DNA of 64,000 bases from Thozetella sp. PMI_491 (lineage: Eukaryota > Ascomycota > Sordariomycetes > Chaetosphaeriales > Chaetosphaeriaceae). Made by a program: the position numbers and the translations under genes. The DNA is taken from assembly GCA_021432635.1 (NCBI GenBank), contig MU270029.1, positions 434,001-498,000 on the forward strand, written 5' to 3'. Below the pieces are notes generated by a model. It was not told the origin of the DNA. It did no database searches and worked only from the letters and a program-made list of their open reading frames with translations. Shown here one piece after another: positions 43,707 through 56,200 of the stretch. Every line of letters starts with the position of its first letter. Within the stretch, counting starts at the first letter, position 1.

Positions 43707-46508
43707 TCAATAACTCTCCTTAGACTCCTCCGACCGATAAGCATCAAGACGATAGCCTCTCAGGGCCGCCCTCTTGCTTAGATCCGAACCATGAAGCTTG
43801 AGCAGGTAGTCCTTGAACTCTCTCGACATCTTCACAGTGGCTCGAATATGGTCCGACTTGACAAGTACACGGCCCTGCTTGTCTTTGTCGCCCTCGGCCT
43901 CAGCCAACGCAACAGCTACTTGGAACGCTGTGGTAAAAGTTAGCATCTAATCACGAGACCGGTTGCGGCGCCGTCTTACCATTTCTGATCTCTCGGCCGT
44001 TCCAGTTCAGGCCTTGGAGTTCCTGCGACTGAACATAATCCTTGGTGGACTGCGGGATGCGCATCGTCATCTCCCGGTCGTCTTCAAGCTTGCGGAAGAA
44101 AGTGCGCCAGACGGCCTCACGCTGCGTGTCTGTGAACTCGGGGTAGTAGAGCTGGATGTGGAGACGCGAGATGAAGGCCTCGTCGAACGTGCCGACCCGG
44201 TTGGTCGTCAGAAACAAGATGCCCTTGTAGTACTCAAGGGCGCGGAGGAAGCCCGCCACGAGGTGGTTGCGCTCGAGGTCTTGGATCTGCCTCTGCTCTA
44301 GGTAAATGTCGGCTTCGTCGAGGAGAATGATAGCGCCCCAGTTTTCGGCCAGTTTAAACCATTTGACCAGATTCCTCTCTACGACTAGCGGATCGACACC
44401 GATATCTGAGCAGGTGAGCGAGAGCAGCGGGCGCTCCGTGTACTCGGCAATACATTCTGTAGCGGCCACATGTCAGCGATGCCCCTGTTGCTGCATCAAG
44501 AAAACTCAAGCACTAACCTGCCGTGTATGTCTTGCCGACTCCCGGTTTGCCGTGGAGTAGAATGTTTAGACCTTCTCCTTTGCCCTCAATCAGATCGGCT
44601 GACCAATTCAAGTCGGCTTTCTCTTTTTTCTTTTCTTTGTGTACAGATGTAATCATCGTCACGGCCTGCTCCTCCTGAGACGAAGGCTTGGATATCCCTC
44701 GAATATACATCTGCGTAAGCTTCTTGATGGTGTCTCTCGTCTCTTGGCCCAGCACTAGCCGGTCAAAGAGCGACTTGTCGAACTTTGGCTGCTCGAATCC
44801 CATAATGTCCAGGTCCCCTATCCTGCGTCAGTACCATCACTGTTTAATAGAATTATGGCGGACATACTCCAGTCCCTGAGCTTGAAGACAAACGCTTCCA
44901 CCTTCCTATCGCATAGGAAATATTGGTGCTCGGTCAGTTGTGCAGTGGTCATCGGATTGATCTTGGTGTAGTTGATAAATCGTGGCTCTGCCGTATGCTG
45001 ATAGATAAGGCGGTCGCACCGTTCGCACGGACAATAATGGATCGTGGCAGAAGATCGCTCGATGCTGCTCATGAGATCATCTCGCTCGCTGTTCATGTAG
45101 AGCATGTACTGGATGGGATCAACCATGACGAGACTCTCGTGCTAAAATGACAATTGAAAAAAGTTTTAGCCATAATTCGGTTAATAACATCGACCTAGAA
45201 ACTAGGGTGAAGGTTCATGGAGGCATACCCTTCTCCGAGGAAAGGTGGTAGTGACTCCGTCAAAGGAGTAATAGCTCTCCTTTCGTCGCATGTTGAACCA
45301 CTTCCGGCCTCTCTCGATAAAATGCTGTTTGATCTGACTCATAGAGCCCTCTTCGTACCCTTGCGCATGTTTCAAGTACTCGCAAGGATAGGCGCGCAAG
45401 TCGGTTATGGCCTTCTCGCCAGCGAACGGCTCAATCGTCTTGTAGATGGTAGAGGGGCCGACATCTTGGAGATTGTCAGTTACTTATTGTCATTTTGATG
45501 CGTTCAAACGAGATGCGCTATCGTGCAGGGAATCAGAAGGGGCTCAAAGGAGGCGGAGTATACTTGCAGGTGGAATTGGCATTCATGTTCCAGTAAGTGA
45601 TGTCGTATGATGGGATAGCCCCGTTTTCCACATTAAACGTGAGGTTGTGCACGACGAAAGGTTCGTGCTCTCCGCAGTTCGTCTTGTCAAAGTAGACGTC
45701 AATTCCTGGTTTATAAAGAAGCCAGAGCATGTCGTAGGTTGCAAATCCCCGTGCATTCCGTTCCCGCTCGGCACTGATCTTTGCCCGCATCTTCTCTCTG
45801 ACAAATGTCTGGACAATCTCGACTTCCTTCGCTGCGCGAGGGAGCTTGCACAATTCTGGCACATCCGAAGTATCCGACTCCAGCCGTTCACGGAACCTGG
45901 TTAGCTCTTCGTCGAAGTGAACAATGAGCTGATACGGTTCATGGAGCGTGATTGTGTCTCCGGAAAGGTCCTCGGACGGGAAGAAGTCAACGACAGCCCT
46001 CAGTGCTTCCATGACGGCCGGGGAAAGGATCTTGATGTAGGAGCGCCCCTTTCCCACCACAGTGATGGCATGCTTTGAGACGGAAGAGCCCCTGGAGTTG
46101 ATTTGATTTGTCAAGACAACTTCGACGTACTCCATTACGTGGCGGATCGTCTTCTTGGGCTTCTCCGGCGGAGCCGCTTTGGAACTGACGCGGACGGTCT
46201 CAAACGACAGGTGGTGTAGGTACTCCTTCCTGACCAAGACATCGACATCAGACGATTCCTCATCTTCGAATGATTCTCCTGATGATGAAGCAGCGCTGCT
46301 GCCGTCGCTGGCATCGCTTGCATCGCCGGGGTCGGAAGCATCATCCTGGAACGTGACGTGATGATGTCCCTCCGGCTCTTTCTGTGCCACGGCCGGTTGC
46401 TGGTCGGCCATCGGCGGGTCTTCTTGGTCCTGCTCTGCCTGCGAGGTGCGCATGGTGTTTTAGAAGGACAATTCTGCTTCTAAGTATGATTATTCTTACC
46501 TGAGGCAT
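43707..46508 (-). CDS. AAA-family ATPase (fungal DUF7025 type), 7 exons
   Basis: Predicted 795 residues: exons 46508-46500, 46438-45568, 45464-45229, 45141-44868, 44817-44518, 44456-43980 and 43927-43707. All phases agree. Intron 2 has a GC-AG end (GCAAGT, branch CTGAC); no GT donor there restores frame. The first coding exon is nine bases (ATGCCTCAG); an alternative start at ATG 46453 would skip it. The N-terminal 90 residues are acidic; a long conserved region of the type called DUF7025 follows; the AAA core has Walker A GKPGVGKT (553-560), Walker B IILLDEAD (606-613) and a sensor/arginine-finger region TTNRVGTFDEAFISRLH. The C-terminal lid ends in basic sequence. Such ATPases probably remodel protein complexes; their targets are unknown. 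Transcribed divergently from the DUF7708-like gene. Confidence 0.88.
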
Positions 46509-46913
46509 TTTGAATGATTGTTTGCGTAGCCAGCGGTGAGGGTAATAGCGCTCACCTATCCGCACCCACTATACTCCATAGAAAATCTCCAGTTGCGGGG
46601 TAGGAAACACCCCTGAGGCGCTGGTGTGGGACTTGCTGCCTAACCTCAGCTGATCCTTCAGCCTTGTCAATCGGCCGGAATCCCCTCTTCTCTCCTGCAT
46701 GGTGCGGCCGCCGGTCTGTGGGTCAGCCCCAAGCCTATCTCATGACGCACTTTGCAACTTCAATTGATAACAAGTTAATTAGCCTTAGCCGCTCTAATAA
46801 CTGCCCGTCGGTACCCTGAGGCTCTCGACCGAGGTACAGTACCTGGCAAGGTCCAAACCGGCGTGTGCCCAGAAGCATAACAGCTTGCTCTATTTTCTTG
46901 CTCGGCCCATGAG
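46509..46913. promoter_or_regulatory. Shared divergent promoter, AAA ATPase / DUF7708-like gene
   Basis: About 405 bp separates the two predicted start codons, which face outward. There is no obvious TATA element. The short distance suggests the two genes may be co-regulated. Confidence 0.55.
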
Positions 46914-49094
46914 ATGGCGCAAGACCCGCTCGATGCCGACCCCGGCAGCCTCGTCAAACAATTCTCGTGGGAGATCGAGGGCCGGCCTACGCTGCCAAAT
47001 CACGACGAGAATGACGAGGAGCTTCGACTCGTCTTAATCGAAGAGACGAGGAGAAAACAACTCGAGGCTGAGGCGGAGATTCGCAAAATTGACGAATACT
47101 ATACATCTGCTAGGTCAGCACGAGTGCCGCCACGCAGCAACGCGCCAAAGGCACATTACCCCCTTGGGTGTTCTAAATGCTGATATCTGACTTAGACCGA
47201 GCGACGAGCAAGCGTTCAGAGAGATGCGGTCCAAGCTCTTGCAGGCCATGAAAAACTTTCGTTCTCTTAGTCAAAAACACACAGAGCAGGCTCTTCTGCC
47301 CACCAGCTGGGAGGATGTTAACCTGGTGATATCGGAAATTCAAGCCAAATGGGACACCAAAAACCAGGAAAGCCGCATGACACGCATCAAGTCTGGATTC
47401 CGAAAGCTATGTGACGGGATCCGTAATCACTCTGCGGCGCTAGAGATGCTGCCATCTGAAAGCGAGTACGTTTCAGTTATATCCGGGTGCATCAGCATGA
47501 TCCTCAAGGTACTTGTCCTCCCATGTGAAGCCACTACCCCCCGCTTCTTTCGTCTCATCGTCGTGAATAGGCGTCGGCGAACTACGACAAGATTATTGCG
47601 TCGTTCACGGAAGGCATAATCGAGATCAATGAGGCCGTTGGGGCGACGCAAAGAGAGACTTTTATGCGCCCGACCCCGGCTCTGCAGCAGCTTGCCATGC
47701 GTCTTTACACACATGTATTCTCCTACCTCACCAGGTTCATGACCTGGTTCACGGACCGAAGCAGGAAGCGATTCTTGCACAGCTTCAACGAGAATCTAAG
47801 GGACATATTCGAGCAAGATCTGGCAAATATCCGGAAGATCTGTTCCCTGATATCTCGCCACATCCAAATCCAAATCGCCGTGGATGCCAACGCCTCCCGG
47901 TTCTACTCGGAGGCGGCATACGACAACACTCGATTTATTCTCGACCTGCAGGAAGCCGAAACTAAGAACACGAGGATCCGAGATGCCGCAAATGCGGAGC
48001 TGTTTCAGCACGTACTACGCCAGGGACTCACGAAGAGCAACTCAGAGATGGCCGAGTGCATGCGAAATATCATGGGCGAATACATGGAGAATGTTAGACG
48101 GCAGGTGACTGGTGAGGCTTTGGTCAAGCTACTGGAACAGCAGGCTTCTGACGGAGTAGCGGCGATCCGGCGCCAGTTGTCTTCTAGCGATGTGCCTCGG
48201 AGCAGGCTGCTGCGGCTGTCTTCTTACGCATCCACCGCGAGCGGCCAGGAAACTCCCCTGAGCCGGTCGCAGGCGTCACTGCTCGAACAACTCACTGACA
48301 ACGAAGACGAACCCGCGTGCCTGCGCGGGGATGACGTAAAGCTCTGGTCGCGGCATCTTGAGGACTACTTCGATAGGGAGCACTGTTTCCCTCTGGTCGA
48401 TCCACAGCGCCCTTTACTCGTCGATGCCAACTTCGTAGCTAGTCTCAAGCGATTCACACTGACGATGGAGAGCCAGATTCTCTACGCGCACGGAGAATAC
48501 CAAGAAGAGGACGACGACATGTTGCGCCACTCGGCGGCGCAGTATGTGGTCCTCTGCCGCAGCTCCAAGGTACCTGTAGTCGCTCACTTCTGCAGCCTAT
48601 CGCACGACGAACCGCCTCCCAACCGGACGCGAGAGACGATGGAACTAGCAGCTTTGCTTTACTCCATGATCCGCCAGGTCATCGACATCTTGCCCGTGGA
48701 GCTGCCCGCCGGCGCGCCCTTTGGGAAGACCAGGTTCCAGGAGGTTGACGGAACCTTGCGGACATGGGACCAGGCACTCAAGCTCTTCGCCGACGTTGTG
48801 CGACACGTCCAGCTCCCTGTGCTGGTCTTTGTGATCGACAGAGTAAACGTGCTGGAGGTTGGGAGCAGCGGAGCGAACGTGTCACGGAAGCTTGGAGCTT
48901 TAGTTGATTGCCTCCGCGCGCTCCGGGAGACGGTTGCAGAGCGCGGGCAGATCATCAAAGTTCTATTCACTACGGCTGGCTTGTCTCCCTCGCTTGTTGA
49001 GAGGATCGACATTCGAGACACGGTCAATTGTGAGACGTCGTCGGCCAGTCGCGGCAGGAGGCCACGCAAGTCTTTCGAACCGCTCGCATGGTAG
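46914..49094 (+). CDS. DUF7708-like STAND-type protein with degenerate NTPase, 3 exons
   Basis: Predicted 678 residues: exons 46914-47113, 47196-47508 and 47571-49094; donors GTCAGC and GTACTT, in phase. The N-terminal 300 residues are an alpha-helical bundle of the kind fungal annotations call DUF7708: WEDVNLVISEIQAKW, VSVISGCISMILKASANYDKI, then MRLYTHVFSYLTRFMTWF. This region commonly precedes NACHT or other STAND modules. The later part is arranged like an NTPase: a strand QYVVLCRSSKVPVVAHF where the P-loop should be, and LPVLVFVIDRVNVLE in the Walker B place, but no GxxxxGK[ST]. It therefore looks nucleotide-binding deficient. The gene stops soon after this module without repeats. Head-to-head with an AAA ATPase that could supply ATPase activity (inference). 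Confidence 0.75.
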
Positions 49095-49975
49095 CCATGA
49101 TTGGGTGGGGATGGGAAATGTAGAAAAAAGGACCGAATCATGACGCCGCGAAGACCCCGTTACCGTCACGGGGTCCCAGAAGCATTGCGCGTACCTGGGC
49201 ACACGACGATATACTGCTATTTTGTAGATAGATCATCGAGAGAGAGTAGCAACAAAAAGCTAGGTCAATAGAGTGACTACTAACACCTAGGCGAGTCCGA
49301 GAGTGGGTTGCCACCGTATTGTGACCAATAACCAGCTGTGGCTTGTTGGCCGTAGGTTATTGGCGAATCAAACTTGAGCTCCGGATCAGCTGTGGCTGCA
49401 CACCCGATATTTGGGCTGCCTCAAAGCAGTCTCGCACTCGGAAACCACAACCACCAACCTAACATGAAACAAAGCTTTTGTATATTCGCACTCGGACTCA
49501 GAACACGACGGAATTCTTAGGTTCAAAATTGGAGGCCTGAGGGATCCTCATGCCTCGACTTAGCGAGCACAATGCTCTCAATCTCTGGTTCTGGGGGCTG
49601 GTAAAAGGCCATAACCCTAGCCTGCTAGCCACATCCAATTGGGGTAATGTGAGCGATTAGCCTCCTATTTTTCGGCTGCATATACTGGATATCCCGCTAT
49701 ATTCACTACGTATAAGCCTACATTTTAGAGGCACAGGCGCTAGCCGAGGCCCCTCTATTACTTCCGAAGTCTAGCATCGTTCACAATGACCCTACACCGC
49801 AAGACAGCCCCCGCATCCTATATTCACAAGGTTTTATGGACATGAGACAATCCAAGAAGGCTGCGATGTTGGTAAATGCAATTGCAATTCAAGGGTATGG
49901 ATCAGCCAGCTGATCAGGGACCTTGCCTATATGAGTCATATTACACCCGACCAACTAACTATGTTAATGCCGTAT
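49095..49975. other. Intergenic region
   Basis: About 880 bp between convergent genes; no gene is seen. A short inverted repeat (CCAATAACC / GGTTATTGG, near 49324-49365) and two copies of CAGCTGTGG lie within it. Confidence 0.45.
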
Positions 49976-52451
49976 TTACAGTTGGTGAATAAAAATGGCA
50001 TGGTTGTCCCATGGCGAAAGCCCGGCTTCCAAGAAGCAGGAAGTCATGAAGGCCAGCTCCGGGTCGTCAGAAATCTCCATCTCATCGGCCAGGAGGGATA
50101 TCGATGTATCTCCAGCTCCTGATCCTCCCCTTTCTCCGCCAGAGACTGTATAACTGTCGGCAGCTCCTCTTCGCCGCGGCTGTTCACGCGACTGTGAAGT
50201 TTTGGAGCCCTGCCCTCCTCTTGGCCCCGTAGAACTGCCAAGTCGGCGCTGCCGCGGAAGGATCTTGACTTGGATCACGGAGACAATATCTCGAAGAAGA
50301 CGAGCTTGTGAGTCGAGTGCGTCTGTGGCTGGACTGGATCGAAGCTGCCCTGGTCCGGACGCCTCTGCATAGGAAGATGATATAGACTCGGATGCTTTGG
50401 TATAGATGGCTGCGAGCTCCGCTAACACGTTCAACGCGTCTTTCGCAGCCGTATTAGGGAAGTGCGTGGCAAGGAGCAGCATCTAAACCGTTGCCAGGGT
50501 CAGAACTGACTGGATGATTTATAATTCTGGCATCCATATAGTAAAAATAAAGGACAAATACACTCACCTTGAGAAGCACCATAGCCCCAAGGGCGATTGT
50601 GATGTGAGCTGTGTCCCACAGGTAGCAAAGAACATCCCTCGTGACTACATTGAGACTCTGTCCTAGGAGTCGCATCGCCGTCGTGTAGCAGATGCCGACT
50701 ATTTCTACGGCTGGGGACTCGGAAGCGCGACACTGCTTTCGAATAAGAATCCGATGAAGACGTATCGAGTGAAAATATAATCTGGCATGCTCCTGGTCCT
50801 GGTATACCAGTAGCTCAAGGGAAGACTGTGATTGGGTACCTGCAGCCATTCCGCTTGCATTAGCGAGTCTGCATGAACCAAAACACCAGCACTGCACGTA
50901 ATGATCCTTCGGTGTAAGACTCTATCGCAGATAGACAAGAAGAACCTGGCACATGCATCAAGTGGAAATATCGTTGTGAAGAACTTACACTCTGCCAGGA
51001 TTGGGCCCCATGTCTCCGTCCAGGAAGCTAATTCCGTATCGAACTCTCCCATGAGATCATCAAGACTCTCTTTGTCTGTAGTCGCCTGGGAGCGACGCCC
51101 ATGCGAAGCCTCAGACCCGAGCTCCATCGTTTCCATGATGGCTTTGTAAATGGGCTGAACGAGGCGGCTCAGCTCGTTCCCGGCAACGGCGATTGAGTCT
51201 CCGTTTTGATAGGACCATTTGTCAATCCCAAGCCAGATGCGCGATGCGTCGTTGCCGACCACAAGGGTAGCAGCAAGTGGATATCGTGTGAAACAGCTCG
51301 ACCTAGAGATTATAGGGATGACAGTTAGTGCATCGGCATGCAAAACAAACATACAAAAGAACTCACCACCTATCCAAGTTTCCCAGGACCAGCCATATCC
51401 GTTCTCTATCTCTTCTTTGCCGGACCTCAGTCTCGGTCTCGGTGGAGGAGGGTGCCCTTGTGTCTCCTTGAGACAGAGCATGTCCCTCTCTGCACAGCCT
51501 CGTAGAAGTGGCCATGCGCAATGCAAACCCGACGAGGTTGTATCCGTACTTGTCGCCAAAATCCTTCCAGTAGAAGATACAAATGATTGCCCAGAGATTC
51601 TCTATCGACGTCTCCGGGGCAAGGAGTGCCTTGCTCAGCAGAATCTCAACGTGGTTGCGGAGGGGCCGATGCAAGGTGGGACGAGAGACTCGTGAAGATA
51701 TGCATAGAATGACGGTGAATAGGAGAGGCGATGCTGCTCGAGTATAAGGAAATGTGAATAGGTCTGGGTCAAGAAGGCCGACCAGATGGTTAAAGTGTTT
51801 GAAGAACCTGCGGCATATGGTTATTTAATTTCTCTTTCTTGCCCTGGAGTTATTGGCGGAGGTACCTACCCTTCAAATAAATGTTGCGCCATCGGGAGAG
51901 GTAGCAAGTTCCTGTCGACAGGGTCGTAGTGCAGAAGGGGAACTAAATCTAGGTTGGAATCTATATCCATATCCAACCCTCCCTGCTCGAAAGGAAGAGC
52001 TTGATCAAAGGAAAGGAGCTCACCCCCTTCAGATTGGTTAGCGAAGTATTCAAGTCCGAAGTCGGGGTTAGCAGCACTGAAATGTGCAAAGGAGTCGTAT
52101 GGAGGTGCAAATTCGAGAAGGGATAAAGAGGAGAGCGACTGGGTGCTCTGGTCGGGATCCGGAGGCTGCAGGGCCTCGTTAGCATCACTCGACCCGCCCT
52201 GTGACGCTACAGATCTGTATGTAGTGCTTGATTTAGTTACTGCAATCTTCTTGGTGGACTGGCCAACTGGTTGCTTACCTTGCTGTGATGGTATGATCTC
52301 TCCGCCACTGGCCCCTCCGGTGAGCTTCGAACACGCAGTCTTGATCCCACCGCGTGCACCGATCGCAGCGCTCGGCGCCGTCTTTCATCACGCACTTCAT
52401 CTTTGCCCGCCGACATGTTAGGCAAGCCACAGCAACAGACTTTGTATCCAT
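49976..52451 (-). CDS. Zn2Cys6 fungal transcription factor, 6 exons
   Basis: Predicted 683 residues: exons 52451-52279, 52214-51870, 51807-51367, 51302-50989, 50839-50568 and 50482-49976; donors GTAAGC, GTAGGT, GTGAGT, GTAAGT, GTGAGT; all in phase. The Zn2Cys6 cluster is at the very N terminus (Cys 10, 13, 20, 29, 32, 39: CLTCRRAKMKC, CDRCTRWDQDC). A linker rich in acidic and hydrophobic residues follows, then the fungal-specific domain: TVILCISSRVSR, NLWAIICIFYWKDF, FALRMATS, RERIWLVLGNLDRW and, near the end, CYLWDTAHITIALGAMVLLK. Together these mark a nuclear regulator of the large metabolic/transport class. The fourth intron is unusually long (149 bp). Divergent from NLR-2. Target genes unknown. 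Confidence 0.88.
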
Positions 52452-53295
52452 AATTGTGGCACAGACCTATAAACTCGGCATCTGTCTGCCGTCTTCACCA
52501 TATACCCGAGGCGCTGGGCATATTTATCTGTCCTGGCTGTACATACAATTCTTGGTGTTGCGCGAATCGCACTCGCACTCGGATTCCTTGTCAGCATACC
52601 ATTTGGGGCAACTGACGCGGTATTGGAGACTTCGCGCACATCCCTTAGGGCTGAGCTCTCGTAATATAGGCTGCCCCCACAGGGCTGAAGCCAGGGGCTA
52701 GTGGGCCGCCTCCCTTATACTGACTAAATGGGCAGCCCACTGGCGGTGCTGTTACGTCCATACAGTTCCGAGCACCAAGGAAGACGAGTACGCATTCAAA
52801 CCCTCTGGCCAGACTACTAATATTCCCATCATGGGCGTTTGGTTAATTCCTCGCTCGGTCTCTGGAACATGTAGAAAACCAAGGATCCCGGCTCCTAGTT
52901 CCTGTATTTTTTTTCTGATGGAGAAACAATCGAGTTGGAAGGTGGTATAAGGTATAGTCGAAGATATCTTGCTGAAAATTCTCGGGAGAGGATATGCTCG
53001 ATTAGAACAATCATTTACTTTTTTTTTTTTTTTTTTTTTTAAAAAAAAAAGGTTGGGGTTGTCGAGATAGGGGAGCCAACCTTAGATGTATAGCTAGGAT
53101 TGCTCAAGAATTGGCTGAGGATGTGATGCCGCACCGGGGGCCTGGCTTGACGGAGGAGGGGTTGTTGTTGCCTGAGGCAAGAGTTTTGCCCAAAGCGTGT
53201 GGGGCATTGCGCACTTTTTGTCCCACGCTTCTCAAGGCACGTGGGCTTACCTCACCGATTAGCATGGCTTTCTAGACAGTAGGAGCCCCGGAGCC
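52452..53295. promoter_or_regulatory. Divergent promoter region, Zn2Cys6 gene / NLR-2
   Basis: About 845 bp between two outward-facing starts, carrying a long T/A homopolymer junction listed separately. The rest shows no gene. Confidence 0.5.
53019..53050. repeat. T22-A10 homopolymer junction
   Basis: Twenty-two T followed directly by ten A, with no other base between. It could be the tail of an old retroposed insert on the minus strand, a poly(dA:dT) promoter element, or a tract whose length was affected by sequencing. Confidence 0.9.
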
Positions 53296-56200
53296 ATGTC
53301 GAAGCCGAGACACACATCCAAAGTCTATCGGCTAAGAGGGCTACCCGGGCACGTTGATAGGCTAGAGGCGGTGGGAATTCTAAGCCGCTCGCTCCAGGAC
53401 GTTGGACGAGACGACATCCACATTCGCTCGCTAGCAGCCGCCGTTGATCCATGGGAGCGACAGCCCACGAGGACGGCGACCTTGACCTTTGAGAAGACGC
53501 CAGCTTTAATCGCCGCTCACAGTGAGCTGGGCGAATGGAAAATCCCGGTCACCGGGCTAGGATCGCCGCTCCTCATCGATACACATTTTTTCGGCCTCAC
53601 TGCATTGAACGATGTTAGCCCCGCTGAGCACAGATATGAGTGAGGAACTTCCCCTCCCCCCTTCTCAATCCCACTCCCAGGCTCTCCGTAGTGAGGCGTC
53701 AATCTGCCAGCTCGCTGAATGTGATCAGTTGCATCGCCATCTCCGGCCTGGCCAGCCATCCCTTTGGATCGTGGCAGCCTCACGGTGAAGACAAGTCCTT
53801 CATGTGGATACGAGATGTCATGCCCAACTACCGGCCGTCGACCCGGTTCCTGGTTTATGGCTACGATACCGCAATGGTAAACAGCCGGTCATTTCAGTCC
53901 ATCCCAGACTTGTCATGGTCCTTGATTTCTGACTTGAAAGCCAACGGTTGGGTTTCACCCACAACCAAGCCTCTGATCTTCCTCGCCCACAGCCTCGGCG
54001 GGGTGGTGCTTAAACAGGCTCTCGTCATGCTGGCCGGGAGTGGCGAAAGGGAAAAGTTCCTGCTGAGCAGAGTCAAGGGGGCCATATTTTTTGGCGTGCC
54101 GAGCACCGGGATGGTGACCTCTCACCTGCTTGCCGTTGTCAAAGATCAGCCCAACCGCACGCTACTCGACGATCTATCAGAAGGGTCGCCGTATTTGCAC
54201 AAGCTAGAAAAGCAGTTTGGTGGTATCTCTTACGATCGGAAGATGCGCTTCTTCTGGGGCTATGAGACCCGGAAATCCCGGACGGTCATAGTGGGTGCAT
54301 AAGTTCCGGGGTGGTTCATACCGAAGCCGATGCTAACACCTAGCAGCGAACACCAGGCGGATCGTACTCAATGTCGGGTCCAGAAGTGGTGCTAGTGACC
54401 AAGGAGTCCGCCACCAAGGGCCTCTGCAGCCTCGAGCCGGCCTCTACCATCCAGTTTGACGAAAGCCATTCTAACATGGTGAAGCTAGGAGAAGGCGATC
54501 ATAGGCTCAGTATCATGGCCAGCAAACTATCCGAGATCGAAGGGGCCGACGGACACAGAGCTGGTCACTTGTCAGACAGACTGGACTTGTCTCTCAATGG
54601 TGGCACTAAAATCATCGATAACAGCGATGTCCTCACAGCAGGTAAAGAATTTCGTGCACAGAATGGCCCTGTCTCCGAGTCGGAGTCTATTCTCGACCCC
54701 ACCATGTGGGACAACCAGGCGGTTCGAAAGTCTTTGCACGCCGCTGAGAGGGATCTACGTCTGGAGCAAATCGTCTCAGCAAAAGGTCACACTTTCGGTT
54801 GGGTCTTTGATGATCCGTCGGGCTTCAGCAAGTGGCTTCAGAAGGGCCAAGGGATTTTCTGGATCAGCGGTAAGCCAGGATCTGGCAAGTCAACCCTGAT
54901 GAAATTCATCTACAATGACCCTCGCACCAATGAGCTCCTTTACAGGTGGGGCTACAAATCAACCCAGATCATAGCCAGCTTTTTCTTCCATCACCGTGGC
55001 AGCGCCTTACAAAAGTCGTTCGAAGGTCTTCTCCGGAGCATCATCAGCCAGATCGTCGAGGCGCAGCCAACATTAGCCAATATTCTGAGCCCAATGCTGG
55101 AACAAAAGCTGCGTGAGAGGGCGAAGACAGAAATAGCCGGGACTCTGAGCTCGGATTTGGTTCTCCTGCTTGAACGCCAGGGTCTAATCATCGAGGAGGA
55201 AATCGAGAACGAAATATCGTCGATGGTGCGGAGCCAGAATACAAGAGCCGAGATCCACAGGATCTTCTGGGATTATTTTAGGAAGCTGGACGATCAGACT
55301 GCACCGACGCGAATCGAAGAATCCTTGATGAGAAACAGGAAGGCCATCGTTGGCTCCAAAGGACCTTACCTGAATGAACTGCTCTCTGATATCTGCAAAG
55401 CAACTATCCCCCTCGAGGATCCTTGCTCGTTCAAGGACCTCGCCCTTTGCTGGAAGGTCAAAATCGACCTGCAAAGCAGGATTTATCACCTCCTTGCGCA
55501 GCAAGGGGTTGATGTCCATGTTTCCGTCGAACGGGAAGTTGAAGACGTCATATACAGGCAGGATAGGAGGGAGGCGTTTCGTGCCACAGCTTACGACCAT
55601 GTTTGGACGAGATCAGCACTTCAAACTGCGCTTTTTGAGATATTCGACCAAACGCATCTCGACTTGGATATCACTCTCTTCCTTGACGCTGTTGACGAAT
55701 ACGATGGCAGGCCGGAGTTCATATCGACCTTTCTGAAAGACCTCGTTCAGAAGCGGTTCCCAAAAACTAGTGTGAGAATCTGCTGTTCGAGCCGTCAGTG
55801 GACTGCGTTCATAGAGGAGTTCAGTGACTATCCTGGCTTCAAAATACACGAACACACCGAGGAAGACATACGACAGTACTCCCTTGTGACAATCGACGAA
55901 TCTCTGCCCGCCGCGGATCTATTGTATGAGCTAGTTCCCGAAATCGTGCAACGAGCCGAAGGAGTTTTCCTCTGGGTGAGGCTAGTCTTGCAGGACCTGA
56001 CGAAGGCGGCGAACACAAACTCTGGAGTAGACCACCAACTTCGCACCCTATTGAGGCGAACGCTCGAATCTCTACCAAACCAGCTGAACGACTACTACCG
56101 AGCGATAATAGAAAGAATCCCAGCAGCTTCTCGCTGGGACACTTACGTTGTGCTCGAATCCATATCGCAATCCTCCTCCACCATGAACATTTGGACGCTG

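Noticed and set aside
50946-50990. A 43-bp intron in the second Zn2Cys6 gene (GTAAGT to the first CCAG)
   Set aside because: It throws the reading frame off. The longer 149-bp intron from the same donor restores a typical fungal-specific domain.
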